Shown here: positions 6,233-11,926 of the stretch, piece after piece
Layout of the letters: each line of letters begins with the position of its first letter
Position numbering within the stretch: position 1 is the first letter of the stretch
From: an uncultured Pirellulaceae bacterium
GTDB lineage: Bacteria > Planctomycetota > Planctomycetia > Pirellulales > Pirellulaceae
Assembly (NCBI GenBank): GCA_934278005.1
Contig: CAKQWG010000099.1
Coordinates: forward strand, 1 to 11,926
Direction: 5' to 3'
DNA length: 11,926 nucleotides
The notes under the pieces: model-generated
The model's database searches: none
Told to the model about the DNA's origin: nothing
The model's input: only the letters and a program-made list of their open reading frames with translations
Program-made: the position numbers and the translations under genes

Positions 6233-8239
6233 GTGTATTTACGTCGAACCCTTCGGACTGCTCTATGCTTCGCGCTGCTGCTCGCCACAGCAAGCGGTTG
6301 CGCGCGGTTCGGTCGCTTGCGCACTCCTGCGCTGGTTAGGCCCGTCGCCTCGCCAACCTGGGGCGCCTGGTGGTTCGGCACTGAGCCGTCATCTTGCGAT
6401 GATCAGATCACAGCTTTCGAACTGGGTCGAGTGCAAGCATCGCTCAAGCAGGCGCATTCGCCTGCCGCGCTGGCTGAATCGGCCTACTATCTGGCCGAAC
6501 GACTGCACGCGGCCCGCGATGACCGCGCGGTCGACTACTGGGCGCGTACGATCGCGTGGATGGACGGCGCAGTGGATGCCGCTGCCGACTGCCGTTGTCA
6601 ATCCAGTAAATGGCCGCACTGCACTGCATGCGATCACGGCAATTGCCGACATGCGCGTGTTAGGCACAGCGCCATCACACGCATACTTTCGTGTGGTCCA
6701 GGCTACGGGCGACTGGCTCCGGCATCCCACCTAATGATCAACGGGTCGCAGCACACCTACTTCATTCCCATCGACCGCCAAGGGTTTGCATGGGACAAGC
6801 AGGATTTCGATCGTTTGCTGGTCTTCGAACCGCCGCGCGACGCACCGGGTAATGTCTGTGGCAGAGGAGTACCGATCGTGGTGCTCACTCCAGCTCGCGC
6901 AGAGGGCCAGTTGGCAGGTTCTGCTTGTAAAATAGTGCATGGTGCTTTCGGATCTAATCAGGATCCGTGCGGTAGCAATCAGGACGCGGACGGCAGCAGC
7001 GCAGTCAGCGGCGCAGTCAGCGATGCTTTTACCCCTGCCAGTGCACCGTTTGCGGCGACGGCGGTCATTAAACTCTCTCCGGCTCTGTTTGACGACTGCC
7101 ATCAGCCCGGTTTGCCGCCAGCGGAACTTGCCAATTTCGCCTCGTTCACGCTCGTCAATCCATTGGCCGGCGACGAACTGGACGGCAGTCCGCGTCTTGC
7201 ACAAAGCCCAGCCATGCCGCTCATCTATGCGCGAGAGCAGAGCCAATACAATCCGGTCACCGCTTTCTTGAGTGGTGATAACGGCGTGGACGAGCCTCGG
7301 CTATTCTTCCTGGAGCCATACCAATCCGAAAAAATACCTTTGATCTTTGTACATGGTCTGCTTTCAAATCCGGCAGCCTTTCTAGACATGGCAGACATCG
7401 TGCGAGCTGACCCAATGCTCCGCCGACGCTATCAGATCTGGGTATTTCGCTATCCAACCGGAGATGATTTCCTGGAGTCCGGCGCCGCCCTCCGGCGGCA
7501 ACTTGCCGCCGCGTTTGCGTGCCGCAACCCCGGCCATGCAGGCTGTGAGCAGACGCATGAGAACCAGACCGCCCATCAAGCCGTCATCGTTGGCCACAGC
7601 ATGGGCGGCTTGGTTGCAAAACTGCAAGTCACCGATAGTGGTGACCGGATGTGGCGTGCCATCTCGAATGTACCGCTGGAACAACGGCAAGGCCCGCCAG
7701 CCACGCTAGCGAACCTCCGCCGCTCGTTTTTCTTTGAGGCCAATCCAAACATCGGCCGCGTGGTTTACATCGCTACGCCGCATCAGGGGGCTCCTTGGGC
7801 TGCCAGGTTGGTCGGGCGAATGGGAGCGACTTTGGCCAGGAGAAGCACGCGCGAGAGGACGGATTACGAAGCCATTAGCCTTGCTAACCCTGGCGCACTC
7901 AAGGGAGGCTACGACGAGACGTTTCCATCGAGCGTCGACCTCTTGCAGCCAGATAGCAGGTTGCTTCTAAGGCTGTCCTATACTGCTTCTGCACCAGGCG
8001 TGCGCGTCAACTCGATCATCGGCGATTGCTGCCATCTGCCTCGCTCCGGGCCAAGCGATCAAGTGGTCCCGGTGGACAGTGCCTATCGTTCCGAGGCTGA
8101 ATCAACCACGATCGTCGATGCAACGCACACCTTGATTTTGCGTTCCCCGGCCGCTCAGCAAGAATTGTTGAGGATCTTAAGAGTGCATCTGGAGACGCAG
8201 CCACCCGCCGAGCAGCTGGTGTGGAAGCCTGCCGGCTAG
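6233..8239 (+). CDS. Lipoprotein alpha/beta-hydrolase (lipase/esterase-like)
   Basis: A 668-aa protein. The N-terminus is a lipoprotein signal: basic MYLRRTLR, hydrophobic core, then ASGC with lipid-attachment Cys23. GTG 6233 is chosen because an in-frame TAG lies at 6194-6196 and no other start gives this signal. The C-terminal half is an alpha/beta-hydrolase: FVHG (oxyanion HG at 374-375), nucleophile elbow GHSMGG with Ser456, likely acid Asp609 (PSDQVVP) and His632 (ATHT). It probably hydrolyses ester bonds in lipids or polymers at the cell envelope; the substrate is unknown. The N-terminal half is a family-specific region I cannot name. Two oddities lie there: a Cys-rich tract at 120-138 and tandemly duplicated linker codons at 240-265. 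The gene converges on the DUF3859-like gene 44 bp away. Confidence 0.88.
   Translation: MYLRRTLRTALCFALLLATASGCARFGRLRTPALVRPVASPTWGAWWFGTEPSSCDDQITAFELGRVQASLKQAHSPAALAESAYYLAERLHAARDDRAVDYWARTIAWMDGAVDAAADCRCQSSKWPHCTACDHGNCRHARVRHSAITRILSCGPGYGRLAPASHLMINGSQHTYFIPIDRQGFAWDKQDFDRLLVFEPPRDAPGNVCGRGVPIVVLTPARAEGQLAGSACKIVHGAFGSNQDPCGSNQDADGSSAVSGAVSDAFTPASAPFAATAVIKLSPALFDDCHQPGLPPAELANFASFTLVNPLAGDELDGSPRLAQSPAMPLIYAREQSQYNPVTAFLSGDNGVDEPRLFFLEPYQSEKIPLIFVHGLLSNPAAFLDMADIVRADPMLRRRYQIWVFRYPTGDDFLESGAALRRQLAAAFACRNPGHAGCEQTHENQTAHQAVIVGHSMGGLVAKLQVTDSGDRMWRAISNVPLEQRQGPPATLANLRRSFFFEANPNIGRVVYIATPHQGAPWAARLVGRMGATLARRSTRERTDYEAISLANPGALKGGYDETFPSSVDLLQPDSRLLLRLSYTASAPGVRVNSIIGDCCHLPRSGPSDQVVPVDSAYRSEAESTTIVDATHTLILRSPAAQQELLRILRVHLETQPPAEQLVWKPAG
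6950..7022 (+). repeat. In-frame tandem micro-repeats inside the lipase
   Basis: Two 21-nt units (6950-6970 and 6971-6991) encode GSNQDPC and GSNQDAD. They are followed by a perfect 12-bp tandem duplication GCGCAGTCAGCG (6999-7010 and 7011-7022) within the Ser/Ala/Val-rich codons. All units are multiples of three, so the frame is kept. They form a low-complexity linker at residues 240-265. Confidence 0.8.
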
Positions 8240-8270
8240 TTTGCCATCGGATCGGCGAGCTTTTGTCGTG

Positions 8271-8285
8271 GATCGCGGAGCGATC
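8271..8285. terminator. Hairpin at the convergent gene ends
   Basis: GATCGC (8271-8276), loop GGA, GCGATC (8280-8285) is a perfect 6-bp stem overlapping the stop codon of the DUF3859-like gene and lying 31 nt past the lipase stop. Its place between convergent genes suggests a bidirectional terminator, but there is no T-run on either side. Confidence 0.3.
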
Positions 8286-8685
8286 AGCGACACTCGTGTG
8301 GCCACATCAACTGAAACGTCTTTTGGGCAATCACGTTGCCATCGATCTCCAGCCACAAGTGCCATGGGCCAAGCTTATCATCGATCGGTTCCCACACGGT
8401 GTCGCCAAGATAGAAGTTCCAGTCGTTGGTCTTCACGTAGACGGTCCCTTCAAAAGGAGCGCGCCGATTGCCCTGGTCATCGCGGATACCTGGGTGATCG
8501 ATACAAAACGAGAGTTCACAGTTTTTGGCATACTTAATGTTCACTACAAATCCGAACTCGACGTCCACCCGAGCAGGGATTTCAGTGGTCGCCTGCAGGA
8601 ACCGCGGCAGAAGTTTGGACGCCGAATCCCAATGTGAGTAAACACCGTACGATCTCATCCGCACTTCAATTTTGCGCTTCGCCAT
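8284..8685 (-). CDS. DUF3859-like protein
   Basis: A 133-aa protein starting at ATG 8685 with MAKRKIEVRMRSYGVYSHW. The beta-rich sequence, the FCIDHPGI and EGTVYVKTNDWNFYLGDTVWEP stretches and the ending LWLEIDGNVIAQKTFQLM match my recollection of DUF3859 proteins, a family of unknown function. There is no signal peptide, so a cytoplasmic location is likely. The visible features are conserved-looking aromatics (Trp/Tyr/Phe) rather than catalytic motifs. No Shine-Dalgarno site is seen. It is divergent from the zinc-ribbon membrane protein across the 19-bp tandem duplication, and its 3' end faces the lipase gene. Confidence 0.8.
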   Translation of the reverse strand: MAKRKIEVRMRSYGVYSHWDSASKLLPRFLQATTEIPARVDVEFGFVVNIKYAKNCELSFCIDHPGIRDDQGNRRAPFEGTVYVKTNDWNFYLGDTVWEPIDDKLGPWHLWLEIDGNVIAQKTFQLMWPHECR

Positions 8686-8741
8686 CGCTGAAAAGCTGGA
8701 CTCCTTGTTCGTGCTGCCGAAGTTATAATCAAGTTTGGAAT

Positions 8742-8779
8742 GCTGATATTAACCGATTCAGCTGATATTAACCGATTCA
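8742..8779. repeat. Perfect 19-bp tandem duplication in a divergent promoter region
   Basis: The unit GCTGATATTAACCGATTCA occurs at 8742-8760 and again at 8761-8779 with no mismatch and no gap. The junction creates TCAGCTGA (8758-8765), a perfect palindrome. Its place between divergent genes makes a binding site for a regulator possible; simple slippage duplication is equally possible. Confidence 0.85.
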
Positions 8780-8812
8780 ATCGCTCAGCGGTGTGTCAGG
8801 ATCTTTATACCG

Positions 8813-8818
8813 TATAAT
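8813..8818 (+). promoter_or_regulatory. Possible -10 box
   Basis: A perfect TATAAT lies 45 nt before the start codon at 8864. The best upstream partner (TGTGTC, 8792-8797) is a poor -35 with 15-nt spacing. Another TATAAT is at 8724-8729. Tentative support for a promoter of the zinc-ribbon membrane protein and perhaps the sulfatase behind it. Confidence 0.3.
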
Positions 8819-8863
8819 CCACTGGAGTACCAAGTCGCACAACCTAGGCGGATCAGGCGGGTG

Positions 8864-9151
8864 ATGGCCCTACAATTTTTCGAATGTCCCAACTGCCAAA
8901 AGAGTTTGCGAGTCGGCGCGCGGGCCTGCCATCACTGCCATGCAGTGGATGAAAATGATTGGGCCGATCCACATGCCGCAACAGAGTTCGCCGAAGGTGG
9001 TTACCTGCGCGACGACTACGATGCAGACAACCAGGGACACAACTCGGTAGTTGCTAAGTGGTGGCGCCGCATTGTCTTCGTCGTCGTGTTGCTGCTGCTG
9101 TTGAGCTTCCTGTTGCAAGTAGTGGCCTTTCCGCCGCCGCCCAGTCGCTGA
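8864..9151 (+). CDS. Zinc-ribbon protein with C-terminal membrane anchor
   Basis: A 95-aa protein with CPNC (Cys8, Cys11) and CHHC (Cys22, Cys25), the same CxxC-10-CxxC layout as the small protein at 5602-5778. An acidic stretch follows (about 28-58), then a basic WWRR and a strongly hydrophobic segment of about 20 residues (about 68-88), ending PPPPSR. The layout suggests a cytoplasmic zinc ribbon on a single membrane helix. The role is unknown. ATG 8864 is chosen over GTG 8861; AGG at 8855-8857 is a weak ribosome binding site. The sulfatase starts 90 nt downstream on the same strand, so shared transcription is possible. Confidence 0.75.
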   Translation: MALQFFECPNCQKSLRVGARACHHCHAVDENDWADPHAATEFAEGGYLRDDYDADNQGHNSVVAKWWRRIVFVVVLLLLLSFLLQVVAFPPPPSR

Positions 9152-9241
9152 GCTCTCAAGCATCTGCCGACGCTTCCCAGCTTGACGCTGGCACTGCAAT
9201 TCACCCGCTTCGTTAAAACCGAATTTATGCAAGCCCCCGCG

Positions 9242-10663
9242 ATGAAACTCCTAACCGAACCCGTTTCTACAGCTATTCTGCGTCGCACCACATGGCGTGT
9301 TTCACTTCTGTTCTTGGTGTGTGTCGGATTGGCGAATCTCAAGGCTGCACAAGCTGCAGATAAACAACGACCTAACGTGCTGTTCATCGCCGTGGATGAT
9401 CTGAATGCGTGGGTTACGCACTTGAGCCGCAATCCTCAGGCGAAGACTCCCAATATCGATCGCCTAGCGAAGATGGGGACAACCTTTACTCGTGCCTACT
9501 GCGCAGTGCCCGCTTGCAACCCGGCTCGCAACGCTTTGATGACTGGCCAACGCCCCTGGACGACGGCCTGCTACATGAATGCCGACCCATGGAAGGAGCA
9601 CACTACCGAGGGCATGGGACTGAGTAATCAATTTTTAAAGGCTGGTTACTATGTTTCCGGAGCGGGGAAAATTTACCACGGCCAGACCTATTTTGATTCC
9701 GAGTGGTCGGAATACTTGGATCCAAAAAGTTACTCCCTCGACGGGCTCGGCGTTAAGAAGGATGAGGGCTTTCACAAACCGCTGCGGCACGATCTAAAGG
9801 ACGAAGACCTGGGCGATTGGCACATCGCCAATTGGTGCATCGAACAGTTGCAAAGGGAGCACGACAAGCCATTCTTTTTAGCCTGTGGACTGTACAAGCC
9901 GCATCTGCCCTTTGCCGTTCCGCGGAAGTATTACGACATGTTTCCACTTGATCAAATTGAGCTGCCGCCCCATCGCGAAGATGACTTGAGCGACATTCCG
10001 GCAGCCGGTGTCAAGATGGCCAATCCAGATGGTGATCACGCTAAATTTCTGAAAAGCGGTCGTTGGAAGGACGCCATTCAGTCCTATCTGGCCACGTGTG
10101 CTTACACGGACATGAACATCGGTCGCTTGTTAGATGCACTTGAGCGCAGTCCGCATGCGAAGAATACGATCATTGTTTTGTGGGGCGATCACGGCTGGTC
10201 ATTCGGTGAGAAAAGTCACTGGCGCAAATTCGCGCTGTGGGAGGAACCAACCAGGGCCCCGCTGATTTGGGTGGCGCCCGGAGTCACAACCGCCGGGACT
10301 GTTTGCGAACGCACGGTTGACTTCATGACGATCTATCCCACGTTGTGCGAACTGGCCGGCATCGACACGCCTTCGCACGTCGAAGGCTCCAGCGCAGCCC
10401 GCTTGTTGCGCGATCCCGAAGCCGCTTGGAACATTCCGGCTGTCACCACGCACGGCTACAAGAATCACACGGTGCGTACGGAATCGCATCGTTACATTCA
10501 ATATGCCGACGGCAGCGAAGAACTGTACGATCACACCGTTGACCCCTACGAGTGGACGAACCTCGCTTCGCAACCGGCCTCGTTGACGCTGATCGAGGAA
10601 CTCAGGCAGCACCTGCCGGCGCACAATGCTCAGCCCTTTCTTCGTCGCAATTCGCCACGCTAA
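9242..10663 (+). CDS. Secreted type I sulfatase, iduronate-2-sulfatase-like
   Basis: A 473-aa protein with a signal peptide ending near KAAQA-AD (residue 38). The metal-binding DD pair is at 52-53. The signature CNPAR is at 92-96, a C-x-P-x-R variant with Asn after the formylglycine Cys92, then ALMTG. GAGKIYHG (140-147) contains Lys143 and His146, YKPHLPF has His221, and GDHG has Asp316 and His317, followed by EKSHWRKFALWEEPTR. That last block is typical of iduronate-2-sulfatase-type enzymes, so the substrate is probably a sulfated uronic acid or related sugar; this is inferred. ATG 9242 gives the best signal peptide; ATG 9227 and TTG 9182 are in frame. The subfamily differs clearly from the sulfatase at 2680-4296, so the two are not a recent duplication. 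It also needs a formylglycine-generating enzyme. Confidence 0.92.
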   Translation: MKLLTEPVSTAILRRTTWRVSLLFLVCVGLANLKAAQAADKQRPNVLFIAVDDLNAWVTHLSRNPQAKTPNIDRLAKMGTTFTRAYCAVPACNPARNALMTGQRPWTTACYMNADPWKEHTTEGMGLSNQFLKAGYYVSGAGKIYHGQTYFDSEWSEYLDPKSYSLDGLGVKKDEGFHKPLRHDLKDEDLGDWHIANWCIEQLQREHDKPFFLACGLYKPHLPFAVPRKYYDMFPLDQIELPPHREDDLSDIPAAGVKMANPDGDHAKFLKSGRWKDAIQSYLATCAYTDMNIGRLLDALERSPHAKNTIIVLWGDHGWSFGEKSHWRKFALWEEPTRAPLIWVAPGVTTAGTVCERTVDFMTIYPTLCELAGIDTPSHVEGSSAARLLRDPEAAWNIPAVTTHGYKNHTVRTESHRYIQYADGSEELYDHTVDPYEWTNLASQPASLTLIEELRQHLPAHNAQPFLRRNSPR

Positions 10664-11093
10664 TTTGCTTAAGCCTGTGACGGCACTTAGAGATTAGCCA
10701 TGATTCGTGAGGCGCCTCCCTCACCCCTCACCCCTCACATTCTTCATCATCCCTCGCGCATAATTCTTGCTCCCTTCGCCCCCGGTACTCCGGGGGAGAA
10801 GGGCTGGGGATGAGGGGGCCTGGCGAGCATTCTCCGGAGTGCCCAGACACCACGTTTATCAGCCTTCCTGGTCACTTCGCAATCTACGAGTTTCCATCCA
10901 GTCATCCACTTTTTCCCAATTTCTCAGCTGAGCTGGATTGATTGATTGAGTCAACTTGGACGCGTGCTGCACCTTTCGTTTTTTTACCGGATTGGATTAC
11001 CATAGACTCTAACTAGATTGCCCGCTGCTCACTCGACTCTGCCCATGTGTGATGACTGGCGCGACGACGACAAATGTCATGAGGATATGTGCC
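10664..11093. other. Spacer with MITE-like palindrome
   Basis: A 430-bp gap between the sulfatase and the terminal lipoprotein gene. The first part holds the palindromic element (10709-10829). The rest has CTCAGCTGAG (10923-10932, perfect palindrome), a short GATT run (about 10938-10948) and a T-tract near 10979-10986. No gene and no clear promoter seen. Confidence 0.5.
10709..10829. mobile_element. MITE-like or REP-like element with strong hairpin
   Basis: The core hairpin pairs CCCTTC (10772-10777) and CCCCCGG (10779-10785) with CCGGGGG (10790-10796) and GAAGGG (10798-10803) around TACT: 13 pairs and one G/A mismatch. Further out, the C-rich GCGCCTCCCTCACCCC side (from about 10712) loosely mirrors GATGAGGGGGCC (10809-10820), giving imperfect ends as in a small non-autonomous element. 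The tracts CACCCCTCACCCCTCAC are locally repeated. No ORF is inside, so any mobility would need an enzyme from elsewhere. The outer limits are approximate. A terminator for the sulfatase is possible, but no T-run follows. Confidence 0.5.
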
Positions 11094-11926
11094 GTGAAGA
11101 TAGTAATGTTCGACGTTAGGCTAGTGCTGCTATGCGCTGCTTGGATGCTGCTGGCTGCCTGTAGCCAAGTGGGCCACGGGCAGGCACCGAGTGGTGCCGC
11201 TGAACTGGAAAGCCCGAGTGGTGAGCCCGACCCGTCGGAGTTTCAGTCCAGATGGATGCGCCATTCAGCCAAAGGGCCGCCTCGGGTCCCCGAGCGACAG
11301 TGGGTGCTGCGCGATGGCACACAGTTGACGGGCGAGGCCTACATGTCGGGAGCTGATGTAGTCGGCATCCAACGCGAGCGGTTTCCAGGCCCAGGCGAGC
11401 GATATGTGCGTATTCCCTTGAGCCAATTTACCGACAAGGATCAAACGGTCCTGCCAGGTGGGTTTCGCACGGTTCCTCCGAGCAACCGACGCTTTGCACT
11501 CTACCAGGGTGTCGAGGTCTCGCCTCAGTGGCAGTCAGCCAAGCCCCAGTTCCCCAAACGCTATGACCGCATCGTCAGTCTCGAAGGCGACGAGCTGTTC
11601 TTCTCAAGCGGCTTCAACCTCATCGCGGTCCACAAGACGTACTTTACCAAGCAGTCCTGGGATGAGATGTTGTCAGAGTTGTCACAGCTCGGGCATCAGT
11701 TGGTGCTGGACATAGGTGACTCAGTCGCGTTTGCGATCGGCGAGCCACAGCGGGAAGTGGGCGATTCATTTCTAATGCATGTGCGTGCGCCTTACAAAAA
11801 AGATGATCCGACCTTCGTCGCGGGGACACGTTACTGGCTGCCTAAACATTTACTCTCTTCAGAGGTTGTCGAACAGGTTCAACTGGTCTGTAAAAGAGTT
11901 CAGTCAGCCAATAAGTCAGACAATAA
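11094..11926 (+). CDS. Lipoprotein with SHD1-like domain (3' end cut)
   Basis: An open frame runs to the window edge without a stop (277 codons plus 2 nt), so the C-terminus is missing. The N-terminus MKIVMFDVRLVLLCAAWMLLAAC is a lipoprotein signal with lipobox LAAC and Cys23. After a Gly/Ser/Pro/Glu linker (24-67), residues about 68-122 (from RQWVLRDGTQLTG to PLSQFTDKDQ) fit the pattern of an SHD1 domain: Trp, a Gly-containing turn, alternating strands, then a P-L-S-x-F/L-x-x-x-D end. SHD1-like domains are very common in secreted planctomycete proteins and are thought to mediate binding. The remainder is unrecognised. GTG 11094 is preferred because GAGG (11081-11084) sits 9 nt upstream; ATG 11079 and ATG 11106 are in frame. 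Confidence 0.75.
   Translation, partial: MKIVMFDVRLVLLCAAWMLLAACSQVGHGQAPSGAAELESPSGEPDPSEFQSRWMRHSAKGPPRVPERQWVLRDGTQLTGEAYMSGADVVGIQRERFPGPGERYVRIPLSQFTDKDQTVLPGGFRTVPPSNRRFALYQGVEVSPQWQSAKPQFPKRYDRIVSLEGDELFFSSGFNLIAVHKTYFTKQSWDEMLSELSQLGHQLVLDIGDSVAFAIGEPQREVGDSFLMHVRAPYKKDDPTFVAGTRYWLPKHLLSSEVVEQVQLVCKRVQSANKSDN

Noticed and set aside
6096..6734. 212-aa plus-strand ORF overlapping the lipase start
   Set aside because: It overlaps the lipase in another frame, is rich in Arg, Pro and Ser, and lacks domains, whereas the lipase frame has a lipobox and catalytic motifs.
8742..8779. CRISPR-like repeat
   Set aside because: Only two copies, directly abutting with no spacer, and no cas genes.
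11116..11829. Short ORFs on both strands over the last 800 bp
   Set aside because: They are shadows of the long open frame with a lipobox that leaves the window at its right edge.

Overview
The window looks like a stretch of a planctomycete chromosome, probably a member of the Pirellulaceae. The reasons are two secreted type I sulfatases of different subfamilies, a lipoprotein with an SHD1-like domain, an LTxxQ-type periplasmic coiled-coil protein, a DUF3859-like protein, small double-CxxC zinc-ribbon proteins, wide gene spacing, few Shine-Dalgarno sites, and palindromic intergenic repeats. This is judged from protein and repeat character alone; no rRNA or other marker gene is present.

Layout. 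(1) 1-310 is non-coding, followed by a secreted coiled-coil protein (311-886, +). (2) 887-1657 has no convincing gene. It carries two near-identical 170-bp direct repeats (1012-1181 and 1422-1591; 4 differences) around a 240-bp spacer. (3) A minus-strand group reads right to left: a small zinc-ribbon protein (5778-5602), an unrecognised 293-aa protein (5307-4426), a heparan N-sulfatase-like sulfatase (4296-2680) and a Tat-exported metallophosphoesterase (2596-1658). The last two are 83 nt apart and probably co-transcribed. The 294-nt gap between the zinc-ribbon gene and the unknown gene holds a tandem REP-like palindrome pair. (4) 5779-6232 is a hairpin-rich divergent spacer. (5) A lipoprotein alpha/beta-hydrolase (6233-8239, +) converges on a DUF3859-like gene (8685-8284, -). 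(6) A divergent spacer with a perfect 19-bp tandem duplication leads to a zinc-ribbon membrane protein (8864-9151, +) and an iduronate-2-sulfatase-like sulfatase (9242-10663, +). (7) 10664-11093 is a spacer with a strong MITE-like hairpin. (8) A lipoprotein with an SHD1-like domain (from 11094, +) is cut by the window end.

How the genes fit together: both sulfatases, the phosphoesterase and the lipase carry export signals, which fits breakdown of sulfated polysaccharides and other polymers outside the cytoplasm. Both sulfatases need a formylglycine-generating enzyme that is not encoded here. I see no defence system, CRISPR array, integrase, transposase or biosynthetic cluster. The most interesting unexplained structures are the 170-bp repeat pair, the other dispersed-repeat candidates, the internally expanded and Cys-rich tracts of the lipase, and the unrecognised 293-aa gene.
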